Below are positions 1 to 7,518 of a stretch of 44,312 bases of DNA, one piece after another. The position numbers and the translations under genes were made by a program. Position 1 is the stretch's first letter. The number at the start of each line of letters is the position of its first letter. The notes under the pieces were generated by a model. It saw only the letters and a list, made by a program, of their open reading frames with translations. It had not been told where the DNA came from and searched no databases. The stretch lies in assembly GCA_030691545.1 (NCBI GenBank), contig JAUYEE010000188.1, positions 1 to 44,312 of the forward strand, in the 5' to 3' direction. The DNA is from a bacterium (GTDB lineage: Bacteria > Auribacterota > JABMQX01).

Positions 1-1544
1 TCACCGACACCGCTATGCTTCGTCCGCAGGTCTTCGCTCTTCAGGACGGCAAGGTGCAGGTAGGATTGATTTGCTCGGAGAAACAGGCGATTGACGCAAC
101 ACTCCAGAGCCTTGCCAATGACGACAGCCGTTTCTGCCCAATTGCTGACCGCTACTGGAACGCTCGCGGCGGCAGTCACACCGATGGCGGCGCCTTTCTG
201 TTCACCATCACGCCGAACGGAAACGGCCAAGCAAAGCTCACCTGCACCGACAAGTTCGGTCGTGTCATCTCAATGCCCGCGAACGTACCGCAGGCGTCCC
301 CGCCTGCACACCTTGAGCATGGGCAAGATGCCCATGCCACTTCTCTGCGTGAAATCGAGCTTCGCCTCGCCGAGGGACGCGCACGGGACGCCTACGAATT
401 TTGCCGCGAGAGAATGCTGTCTTGGTCCTTCAACGACCTCCGGCTGGTATGCCAGCGCGTCGTTGAAATCGCCTCCCGCGATGACCAGAACCGCGCCGCC
501 GCCATCGAGGCGTTAACCTTGCTCAATGACCGTCGGTATCCGACTGGCGCCAAGAAACGGAGTTCCATTCTCGACCTTCTCCATCGCTCTCTGCACGAGG
601 TCTTCGATGGAATACGGCTAATCAACGAGTGCTCCCAGACCGGGAAGGCATCCTCGCGCTACGCCCGCATTGACTGGGCAACTCGCGGCGAGTTGCGGCC
701 TCCCGCCAATGGAGAGGAAGTGCTCGTCATCAACGCTCGCGGATTCCCGCCCGAGGGCGACGAATGCGATGCCCGATTGATCGTGCGTGCCCGGGAAATG
801 GGCTTGAAGCGATTCATCGGATACGGCTACATCGGCCAGCGATTCCTCGGCTGCGGCCTCGGACCCGACACCCACGATGTCGTCATTGACGCTTACGACA
901 GCACCGGCGACTACCTCGGCAGCGGCATGGACGGACTGACCCTCAACGTCCACTGGAACGGACAGGACCAGTTAGGGCAGATTCTCCGCCAGGGCAAGCT
1001 CGTCGTCCACGGCGATGTCGGTCAGACGTTCATGTACGGGGCCAAGGGCGGTCGCGTTTTTGTCCTCGGCAACGCTGCTGGGAGACCGCTCATCAACGCC
1101 GTCGGTCGTCCCCGCGTGGTCATCAACGGCACGTGCCTCGACTACCTGGCAGAGTCCTTCATGGCGGGCGACCCGCAGCGCGGCGGCGGCTTCGTGGTTC
1201 TCAATGGCATCGAGATTGACGACCAAGGACGTATCGTGGAGATGGAAACGCCGTATCCCGGCGGCAACCTCTTCTCCCTCGCCTCCGGCGGGGCCATCTA
1301 TGTGCGCGACCCGCATCGCCGCCTGACCGAGGACCTGCTCAATGGCGGGCAGTTCTTCGAGTTGCCGCCCGAGGATTGGCCTCTGGTCGAAGCGATGTTG
1401 AGAGAGAATGAGCGAGAGTTCGGCATCACCGTCGAACAGCTCCTGACGGTTGACGGAGAAGTCTTGCCCCCAGAGAAAGTTTACAGAAAGGTGGGGGCCA
1501 TTAAACTGGCAGTCTTGACCGAATTGGCCGAGGAGGATGAATAG
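1..1544 (+). CDS. Glutamate synthase-like GXGXG (GltB3-type) protein, 5' partial
   Basis: The reading frame is open to the left edge of the window, so the first ATG at 15 is probably internal. The first ~90 visible residues (LRPQ..., CSEKQAID, YWNARGGS, CTDKFG) look like the tail of a class-II glutamine amidotransferase domain of GltB type. Residues ~210-470 are a glycine-rich right-handed helix typical of the GltB C-terminal GXGXG domain (GDYLGSGMDG, GDVGQTFMYGAKGG, GNAAGRPLINAVG). The FMN-binding synthase domain that separates these two parts in full GltB is absent, as in archaeal-type split glutamate synthases, so by itself the protein cannot make glutamate. It ends 29 bp before hdrC on the same strand and probably shares its operon. 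A double palindrome (290-337) is translated in frame between the two domains. The family call is good; the role is inferred. Confidence 0.75.
   Translation, partial: TDTAMLRPQVFALQDGKVQVGLICSEKQAIDATLQSLANDDSRFCPIADRYWNARGGSHTDGGAFLFTITPNGNGQAKLTCTDKFGRVISMPANVPQASPPAHLEHGQDAHATSLREIELRLAEGRARDAYEFCRERMLSWSFNDLRLVCQRVVEIASRDDQNRAAAIEALTLLNDRRYPTGAKKRSSILDLLHRSLHEVFDGIRLINECSQTGKASSRYARIDWATRGELRPPANGEEVLVINARGFPPEGDECDARLIVRAREMGLKRFIGYGYIGQRFLGCGLGPDTHDVVIDAYDSTGDYLGSGMDGLTLNVHWNGQDQLGQILRQGKLVVHGDVGQTFMYGAKGGRVFVLGNAAGRPLINAVGRPRVVINGTCLDYLAESFMAGDPQRGGGFVVLNGIEIDDQGRIVEMETPYPGGNLFSLASGGAIYVRDPHRRLTEDLLNGGQFFELPPEDWPLVEAMLRENEREFGITVEQLLTVDGEVLPPEKVYRKVGAIKLAVLTELAEEDE
290..337. repeat. Two adjacent palindromic elements inside the GltB-like gene
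   Basis: CAGGCGTCCCCGCCTG (291-306) is followed ten bases later by ATGGGCAAGATGCCCAT (319-335). Both are members of the hairpin family found at other places in this window (24301, 26559, 28165, 43876). Here they are read in frame and encode QASPPA and HGQDAHAT, lying between two recognisable domains, so they look like insertions tolerated in a linker. Confidence 0.75.
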
Positions 1545-1573
1545 GAACTCTGTGAAAGGGTCCGCGAAGAACG

Positions 1574-2134
1574 ATGAGTCAAATGCAGTGCCTCGAGATT
1601 AACACGCGATTTGCAGAAGAATTGGACCCAGAAGGGCGGTGGAACATATTCTCCTGCTACCAGTGCAAGAAGTGCTCCTCCGGCTGCCCGATGGAACGCG
1701 ACAGCGACCTTCATCCCCACCAGATAATCCGGATGGTTCAGATGGGGCGAAAAGACGAGGCGCTGCACAGTAAGGGAATCTGGCTATGCATCTCCTGCCA
1801 GACCTGCGTCAGCCGTTGTCCCATGAACGTCAATACCCCGGCGGTCATTGATGCACTTCGCGCGGCGGTCGCTCGCAGAGAGACACCGCGGTCCGTTCGA
1901 AAGGTCCCGATCTTCAATCGTGTCTTTCTCGAACTGATTCGACGCCTCGGACGAGTTTACGAACTGGGTATGATGAGTGCCTTCAAGCTTGGCTCCCAAG
2001 ATTTGTTCACCGACATCGAGAAGTTCCCCATGATGCTCCGCAAGGGCAAACTTCGGCTGATTCCGACGCTCCCGGGCAGGCGCGCGAACCTCCGACGGAT
2101 TTTCCGGGCGACCAAGAAGGCTTCAGGACGATGA
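1574..2134 (+). CDS. hdrC: Heterodisulfide reductase subunit C-like 4Fe-4S protein
   Basis: A 186-residue protein with two ferredoxin motifs: C28-x2-C31-x2-C34-x3-C38-P and C72-x2-C75-x2-C78-x3-C82-P. This layout and size are typical of HdrC, which passes electrons between the HdrA flavin/Fe-S subunit and HdrB in the cytoplasm. The start at ATG 1574 gives MSQMQC; a second ATG at 1583 is equally possible. The stop codon overlaps the hdrB start (ATGA, 2131-2134), so the two are probably translationally coupled. In bacteria without coenzyme M, HdrCB-like modules usually serve another acceptor, for example methylene-THF reductase. That fits mvhD and metV at the end of this operon. Confidence 0.9.
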   Translation: MSQMQCLEINTRFAEELDPEGRWNIFSCYQCKKCSSGCPMERDSDLHPHQIIRMVQMGRKDEALHSKGIWLCISCQTCVSRCPMNVNTPAVIDALRAAVARRETPRSVRKVPIFNRVFLELIRRLGRVYELGMMSAFKLGSQDLFTDIEKFPMMLRKGKLRLIPTLPGRRANLRRIFRATKKASGR

Positions 2135-3036
2135 AGAAACTCAGCTATACATTTTATCCCGGTTGCTCCCTCGATTCCACGGCGCGCGACTTTCGCGAGT
2201 CTATGGAGGCCGTGTGCGATGCCCTCGGAGTCGAGCTCGCCGAGCTGCCGGACTGGATTTGCTGCGGGGCAACTTCCGCTCACGCCACGAGTGAGAACCT
2301 GGCTCTCGCCCTCGCGGTCGAAAACCTCGCGCGCGCCGCGGACTCGCGTTGCGATGTCGTTGTGCCGTGCGCGGCTTGCTACAACCGCTTACAAGTGGCA
2401 AACCTCGCCGTGCGAGACAATCCCTCCGTTCGGCAAGAGATGAAGAGAATCACCGGCCGTCGCTACGACGGCGATTTGAATGTCCGGCACATTCTCGAGG
2501 TTCTCGTCCACGATGTTGGGCTTGACGCTATCCGCGACAAAGTGAAACGCAAACTGGGTGGCGTCAATGTGGCGTGTTATTACGGCTGTCTTCTGGCGAG
2601 ACCGCGAGAAGTCAGCATTTTCGAGGACCCGGAAAATCCACGGTTGATGGAGGAGTGCCTCGAGACACTTGGAGCGCAACCGATAGAGTGGCCCCATAAG
2701 ACGGAATGCTGCGGGGCAGCCTACTCGCTGACGACGCCTGGGATGAGCCTGCGCCTCACCGGGGACATTCTCTCCATGGCGAAGGAAGCCGGCGCCGACT
2801 GCGTTGCCGTCGCATGCCCTCTCTGCCAGAGCAACCTCGACCTCCGACAGAAGGACATCGAGCGGCAACGAGATCAGACATTTAATTTGCCCGTCTTCTA
2901 TTTCACGCAATTGATGGGGCTGTCGTTTGGTTTGCCGGAACGGTCTCTCGGTCTGCATCGTCTCGTCGTGAGCCCGACGGAGATTTTGAAGCGCTTCTCC
3001 ACGCCGAACATGGCCGTCACGGTGTCAAATCGCTGA
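2131..3036 (+). CDS. hdrB: Heterodisulfide reductase subunit B-like protein (two CCG domains)
   Basis: 301 residues carrying both cysteine-rich CCG domains of HdrB. Domain 1 has C12, C44-C45, C80 and C83. Domain 2 has C149/C153, C193-C194, C229 and C232. In HdrB of methanogens these cysteines hold two non-cubane [4Fe-4S] clusters that carry out disulfide reduction; all ligands appear present here. The protein overlaps hdrC by four bases and is followed 14 bp later by the truncated hdrA. Arginine codons are almost all CGN (2 of 15 AGA/AGG in 2161-2640), unlike the cassette downstream. The physiological acceptor is not known. Methylene-THF reductase is suggested by the MetV homologue in the same operon. 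Confidence 0.9.
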   Translation: MKKLSYTFYPGCSLDSTARDFRESMEAVCDALGVELAELPDWICCGATSAHATSENLALALAVENLARAADSRCDVVVPCAACYNRLQVANLAVRDNPSVRQEMKRITGRRYDGDLNVRHILEVLVHDVGLDAIRDKVKRKLGGVNVACYYGCLLARPREVSIFEDPENPRLMEECLETLGAQPIEWPHKTECCGAAYSLTTPGMSLRLTGDILSMAKEAGADCVAVACPLCQSNLDLRQKDIERQRDQTFNLPVFYFTQLMGLSFGLPERSLGLHRLVVSPTEILKRFSTPNMAVTVSNR

Positions 3037-3050
3037 AGGAAGTAGTTGGC

Positions 3051-3962
3051 ATGCGGGAAAACTTTGAGACAAACAACATATCCGCTCGAGGGGATGTCGT
3101 CGGCTCCGCGCTCGTCGTCGGAGCGGGTATCGGCGGACTGCAAGCCGCCCTCGACCTCGCGGAGTCCGGAATCAAGGTCTATCTTTTAGACAAGAATCCC
3201 GCCATTGGCGGCGCCATGACGCAGCTCGACAAGACCTTCCCCACCAACGACTGTGCTATGTGCATCCTCTCCCCCAAGCTTGTCGAGTGCGCCCGTCACA
3301 GGAACATCGAACTTCTCACGTATTCGGACGTAGATGGCGTCGAAGGAACCGCGGGACATTTCCGAGTCAACATCACTAGAAAGCCCCGGTTCGTGGACGA
3401 GGACAAGTGCACCGGCTGCGGCGAGTGCATGATCAACTGCCCCGTCCGAAACGAGATTTATATCCTTGAGACGGAGGAAAAAACGAGAGTCGCCATCGCC
3501 GCGGAAGACCGCGTGAAAGTGGACGAAATCCTCCACAAGCATCAGGGGGAAAAGGGGTCGCTCGTCTCCATCTTGCAGAACATCAATGCTTCCTACAACT
3601 ATCTTCCGGAACCTGCCTTGCGTTACGTATCGCGCGAACTGGACGTCCCGCTGAGTCTGATTTACCGAATCGCCACCTTCTATACGGCATTCAGCCTGAA
3701 GCCGAGGGGGAAGCACATCGTCACGGCATGCATGGGAACCGCCTGCCATGTTAAGGGAGCAGGTCGGATCATGAGGGCAGCGGAAAAGTACCTGGGGATC
3801 AGGCGGGGGCAGACAACGGAGGACATGAACTTCACATTGGAAGCGGTGCGCTGCCTGGGTTGTTGCGGTTTAGCGCCTGTGTTGACTATCGGAGAAGAGG
3901 TGTACGGTCACGTGACGGAGTCCAAGGTCCGAGGAATCCTCTCCGCATATCAGGCAACTTAG
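3051..3962 (+). CDS. Chimeric HdrA N-terminal domain fused to NuoE/HndA-like subunit
   Basis: Starts at ATG 3051 with a good ribosome site (GAAGGAAG, 3035-3042). Residues 17-133 are the beginning of HdrA: FAD-binding GAGIGG (24-29), the NDCAMC cysteine pair (C68, C71) and one ferredoxin motif C120-x2-C123-x2-C126-x3-C130-P. HdrA similarity then stops. After a ~20-residue linker, residues ~154-303 are a NuoE/HndA thioredoxin-like [2Fe-2S] domain with C227-x4-C232 and C268-x3-C272. A normal HdrA would continue for hundreds of residues; that missing part is in frame at about 8104 in the gene at 7519-10767. So this is half of a split HdrA joined to an NADH-dehydrogenase subunit. The fusion is open and free of stops, which argues that it is expressed. 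Function as an electron-entry subunit is inferred. Confidence 0.85.
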   Translation: MRENFETNNISARGDVVGSALVVGAGIGGLQAALDLAESGIKVYLLDKNPAIGGAMTQLDKTFPTNDCAMCILSPKLVECARHRNIELLTYSDVDGVEGTAGHFRVNITRKPRFVDEDKCTGCGECMINCPVRNEIYILETEEKTRVAIAAEDRVKVDEILHKHQGEKGSLVSILQNINASYNYLPEPALRYVSRELDVPLSLIYRIATFYTAFSLKPRGKHIVTACMGTACHVKGAGRIMRAAEKYLGIRRGQTTEDMNFTLEAVRCLGCCGLAPVLTIGEEVYGHVTESKVRGILSAYQAT

Positions 3963-3978
3963 GTGATGCGAGGGCGAA

Positions 3979-4362
3979 ATGCCGAGAATCAAGGTCGAAG
4001 ACCTCGACACAATTGAAGAGAGGGTGAGAAAAAGCACCTTCCTGAGTGAAGGAGCCGCCAGGGCGAAAGTAACAGTCCACATGGGCACCTGCGGCATTGC
4101 GGCCGGTGCAAAGCAGATTATGAAAGCGCTCGCGGAGGAGTTCGAGCAGAGGAATATTCGCGATGTGATCCTGACCACGTCCGGTTGCGCAGGGTTGTGC
4201 AGTCGTGAGCCAATGTGCACCGTCGAGTTGAGCGGAGAGGCACCGGTTCAATACGTGGAGCTGACTCCAGACAAGATGCGCCGGATTCTCCAGGAACACG
4301 TTCTAAGCGGAAAGATAGTCCGGGAATATGCGCTCGCCAGAGGATGTGAGCGTGTGTATTGA
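3979..4362 (+). CDS. HndB-like thioredoxin-fold [2Fe-2S] ferredoxin
   Basis: 127 residues resembling HndB, the small second subunit of NADP-reducing hydrogenases and related NADH dehydrogenase modules. Visible cysteines are C38 (GTCGIAAGA) and C70/C74 (SGCAGLC). The second cysteine of the first pair is replaced, which I recall as common in HndB proteins, so whether it binds a [2Fe-2S] cluster is unsure. It starts 16 bp after the HdrA/NuoE fusion, with GAGGG before the ATG. The neighbours are NuoE-like and NuoF-like, matching the hndA-hndB-hndC gene order. Its AGG/AGA-rich arginine codons match the nuoF gene that follows. Confidence 0.8.
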   Translation: MPRIKVEDLDTIEERVRKSTFLSEGAARAKVTVHMGTCGIAAGAKQIMKALAEEFEQRNIRDVILTTSGCAGLCSREPMCTVELSGEAPVQYVELTPDKMRRILQEHVLSGKIVREYALARGCERVY

Positions 4363-4377
4363 TAGTTGGACGTCGCG

Positions 4378-7300
4378 ATGAATCGGCAAGTGAAGGCTGA
4401 CATAACGCAACTGATTCTCTGTTCAGGCACGGGATGCGTGTCAAACAGGTCCTTCCGGGTGAAAGAAGTCCTGGAGAAGGAACTGGCAAAACACGGCCTT
4501 CAAGACAAAGTTGTCGTGCAGATGGGGGGATGCAGCGGCCTGTGTGGCGTTGGCCCTATCATGGCGGTTGTGCCCGATGGCATATTCTATCAGCGGCTCA
4601 ACGCGGAGGAGATTCCTTCCCTTGTCGAGGAACACTTTCTGAAAGGGCGACCGGTTGAGCGCCTCCTCTTTTCTCCTCCCGCCGAGGAGGAACCTGTACC
4701 TCGAATGATGGACGTGGGCTTCTTCGGCCAGCAGACTCTCATCGTCCTCAAAAACAGGGGGATCCTTGACCCTGAGAAGATTGACGAGTACATAGCGAGG
4801 GACGGGTACAGGGCCCTCGCCAGAGCTCTGACTTCCATGACGCCCGAAGAGGTCGTCGAGACCATAAAGGCTTCGGGACTCCGCGGCAGAGGAGGAGCAG
4901 GTTTTCCCACGGGGTTAAAGTGGGAATTCTGTAGGAAGGCTCCGGGCGAACCGAAGTACGTCATCTGCAACGGCGATGAGGGCGACCCCGGAGCGTTCAT
5001 GGACCGCAGCATCGTGGAGAGCGATCCGCACTCGGTGCTGGAGGGCATGATCATAGGAGCTTACGCCATAGGGGCGAGCCACGGGTACGTCTATATCAGG
5101 AATGAGTACCCCCTGGCGGTGAGGCGGCTGGAGATCGCCATCGCCCAGGCAAGAGACTACGGGCTGCTTGGAGAGGACGTCTTCGGCACAGGCTTCAGCT
5201 TTGACATCAAGGTTCAGAGGGGAGCGGGCGCCTTTGTCTGCGGAGAGGAGACATCGCTGATCGCCTCTGTCGAAGGGAGACCGCCGGAGCCAAGACAGAG
5301 ACCTCCCTTCCCCGCGCAGGCGGGTCTTTTTGGCAAACCCACGACCATCAACAACGTCGAGACCTGGGTCAACGTGCCACGGATCATTCTCAGGGGGGCG
5401 GAATGGTTCGCTTCCCTCGGCACCGAGAAGAGCAAAGGAACCAAGGTCTTTTCTCTCGTGGGCAAGGTCAGTAACAACGGCCTGGTGGAAGTCCCTATGG
5501 GGATCACCCTGAAAGAGATCATCTTCGACATCGGCGGCGGAATGACGAACGGGAAGAAATTCAAGGCCGTTCAAACCGGCGGGCCGTCGGGCGGGTGCAT
5601 TCCGGCGAGTCTGATAGACCTTCCTGTGGACTACGAGCGGTTAAAAGAAGCCGGTTCCATCATGGGCTCCGGTGGCATGATTGTGATGGACGAAGATACG
5701 TGCGTCGTTGATGTCGCTCGATACTTCACACAGTTCACGAACAGCGAATCCTGTGGGAAGTGCACCCTCTGCCGCGATGGGTCCGAGGAGATGCTGCGGA
5801 TTTTGAATCGCATCTCCAATGGAGAGGGTGAGGAGGAAGACCTCCGTCTGCTGGAGGACCTTGGCCGGGCTATTAAGGATGGCTCCTTGTGCGGCCTGGG
5901 CCAGACGCTTCCCAACCCCGTCCTGAGTACGCTGCGGCATTTCAGGGATGAATACGAGGCGCACGTCAAATACAAGCGCTGCCCGGCAGCGGTGTGCAAG
6001 GGCATCATCTCGTCCGCCTGCCAGCATACCTGTCCTCTCGGCCAGGATGTCCCGTGTTACGTGGGGCTGATCGTCCAGGGGAAGTTCCGCGAAGCCATCG
6101 AGGTTGTGAGGAGAGAGAACCCGCTGCCCGCCATATGCGGGAGAGTCTGCCATCACCCCTGCGAAGAGAAGTGCCGCCTGGCAGCCGCCGGTGATAATCC
6201 CCTGGCGGTGCGCGCCCTGAAGAGATTTCTCGCCGATTACGAGATGCGAAAACGCATCAGGATCCCTGCGAAACCGAAGCCGAGCAATGGCAAGAGAGTC
6301 GCCATTGTCGGGTCTGGGCCGGCAGGCTTGACCTGCGCCCACTATCTTGCTCTGAAAGGCTACGGCGTCACCATCTTTGAGGCGTTACCCGTCGCCGGAG
6401 GGATGCTTGTCGTCGGAATTCCCGAGTACAGATTGCCGAGAAACATTCTGAGCTACGAGATAGAAAGCATCCGGAAACTTGGTGTCGAAATCCGCACGAA
6501 TACCACAGTCGGCAGGGACGTGCCACTGGAGGAGCTCCGGAAGGAATATCAGGCCATCTTCATCGCTGCCGGCGCCCACAGGGGCCTCAAGATGAACATC
6601 GAGGGAGAAGACGCGGAAGGAGTCGTGGACGCTGTGGATTTCCTTCGGGCGCTGAATCTCGGGCGGGAGGTCGAGATCGGTCAAAGGGTCGTCGTGGTGG
6701 GCGGTGGAAATGCGGCAATTGATGCCGCGCGCGTGGCGAAACGCCTCGGCAGGGAGGTGAGGATATTTTACCGGAGGACGAGGCGGGAGATGCCCGCGAT
6801 CCCGGAGGAGGTGGAAGAAGCGATTCGTGAGGGGATCGAGATCCAATTCCTCGTCACCCCGGTCAGGGTTCTGGTCAGAGACGGCAAGCTCGCGGCCATT
6901 GAATGCATAAGAATGAGACTCGGCGATGTGGACAAAAGCGGCAGAAGAAGGCCCATTCCAATCGAAGGTTCCGAGTTCACGGTGGAGGTGGACACGCTCA
7001 TACCGGCGATTGGACAGCAGCCGGACATCGCTTCCCTGCTGGATGGAAACGGCTTGAAGCTAACCAGGTGGCAGACGATAGAGGTCGCCCCGGACACTCT
7101 CCATTCGAGTCAGGAGGGCATTTTCGCCGGGGGAGATGCCGTCACCGGGCCCCTGACGGTCACCGACGCCATGGCCCACGGCAAGATCGCAGCGGAGATG
7201 ATAGACAAATACCTCCGCGGAGAACCCGTGACGCGCAAGTACAGGGTGACGCGGCCGGCTATGCGGGTCGAGGCGCCGGAGCTGACCGATGAGGAAATCG

Positions 7301-7452
7301 CGCAGTTGCGGCGTCCTGCAATGCCTGCTCTGCCCGTGGAGAAGAGGACCGGGAGTTTCGCCGAGGTGGAACTCGGTTTCACAGAAGAGCTGGCCATCAC
7401 AGAAGCCAAACGATGCCTGAGGTGTGACCTGGAAGAGCCAGAGGAGATGTGA
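4378..7452 (+). CDS. NuoF/HndC-like NADH dehydrogenase subunit fused to NfnB/GltD-like oxidoreductase
   Basis: About 1024 residues from ATG 4378 (an upstream in-frame TTG at 4366 is less likely). Domains in order: thioredoxin-like [2Fe-2S] (C15, C20, C52, C56); NuoF FMN/NADH domain (GRGGAGFPTG at 170-179, GDEGDPGAF at 199-207); SLBB region; NuoF 4Fe-4S ligands C459, C462, C465 and C505; then a GltD/NfnB-like part with cysteine clusters (548-560, 587-599), FAD motif VGSGPAG (644-650), second nucleotide site VGGGNAAIDAAR (~774) and YRRTRREMP (798-806). It should oxidise NADH at FMN. The second half could bind FAD and NAD(P)H. NuoF-GltD fusions are known, but here it lies inside a split hdrA. 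Arginine codons are mostly AGA/AGG, unlike the flanking hdr genes. Confidence 0.88.
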   Translation: MNRQVKADITQLILCSGTGCVSNRSFRVKEVLEKELAKHGLQDKVVVQMGGCSGLCGVGPIMAVVPDGIFYQRLNAEEIPSLVEEHFLKGRPVERLLFSPPAEEEPVPRMMDVGFFGQQTLIVLKNRGILDPEKIDEYIARDGYRALARALTSMTPEEVVETIKASGLRGRGGAGFPTGLKWEFCRKAPGEPKYVICNGDEGDPGAFMDRSIVESDPHSVLEGMIIGAYAIGASHGYVYIRNEYPLAVRRLEIAIAQARDYGLLGEDVFGTGFSFDIKVQRGAGAFVCGEETSLIASVEGRPPEPRQRPPFPAQAGLFGKPTTINNVETWVNVPRIILRGAEWFASLGTEKSKGTKVFSLVGKVSNNGLVEVPMGITLKEIIFDIGGGMTNGKKFKAVQTGGPSGGCIPASLIDLPVDYERLKEAGSIMGSGGMIVMDEDTCVVDVARYFTQFTNSESCGKCTLCRDGSEEMLRILNRISNGEGEEEDLRLLEDLGRAIKDGSLCGLGQTLPNPVLSTLRHFRDEYEAHVKYKRCPAAVCKGIISSACQHTCPLGQDVPCYVGLIVQGKFREAIEVVRRENPLPAICGRVCHHPCEEKCRLAAAGDNPLAVRALKRFLADYEMRKRIRIPAKPKPSNGKRVAIVGSGPAGLTCAHYLALKGYGVTIFEALPVAGGMLVVGIPEYRLPRNILSYEIESIRKLGVEIRTNTTVGRDVPLEELRKEYQAIFIAAGAHRGLKMNIEGEDAEGVVDAVDFLRALNLGREVEIGQRVVVVGGGNAAIDAARVAKRLGREVRIFYRRTRREMPAIPEEVEEAIREGIEIQFLVTPVRVLVRDGKLAAIECIRMRLGDVDKSGRRRPIPIEGSEFTVEVDTLIPAIGQQPDIASLLDGNGLKLTRWQTIEVAPDTLHSSQEGIFAGGDAVTGPLTVTDAMAHGKIAAEMIDKYLRGEPVTRKYRVTRPAMRVEAPELTDEEIAQLRRPAMPALPVEKRTGSFAEVELGFTEELAITEAKRCLRCDLEEPEEM

Positions 7453-7518
7453 CTATCAGCTCACCCGGACGAAGCTTTCGACAACGATGAGGATTGATAA
7501 AGACCGGAATTCGAAGGT

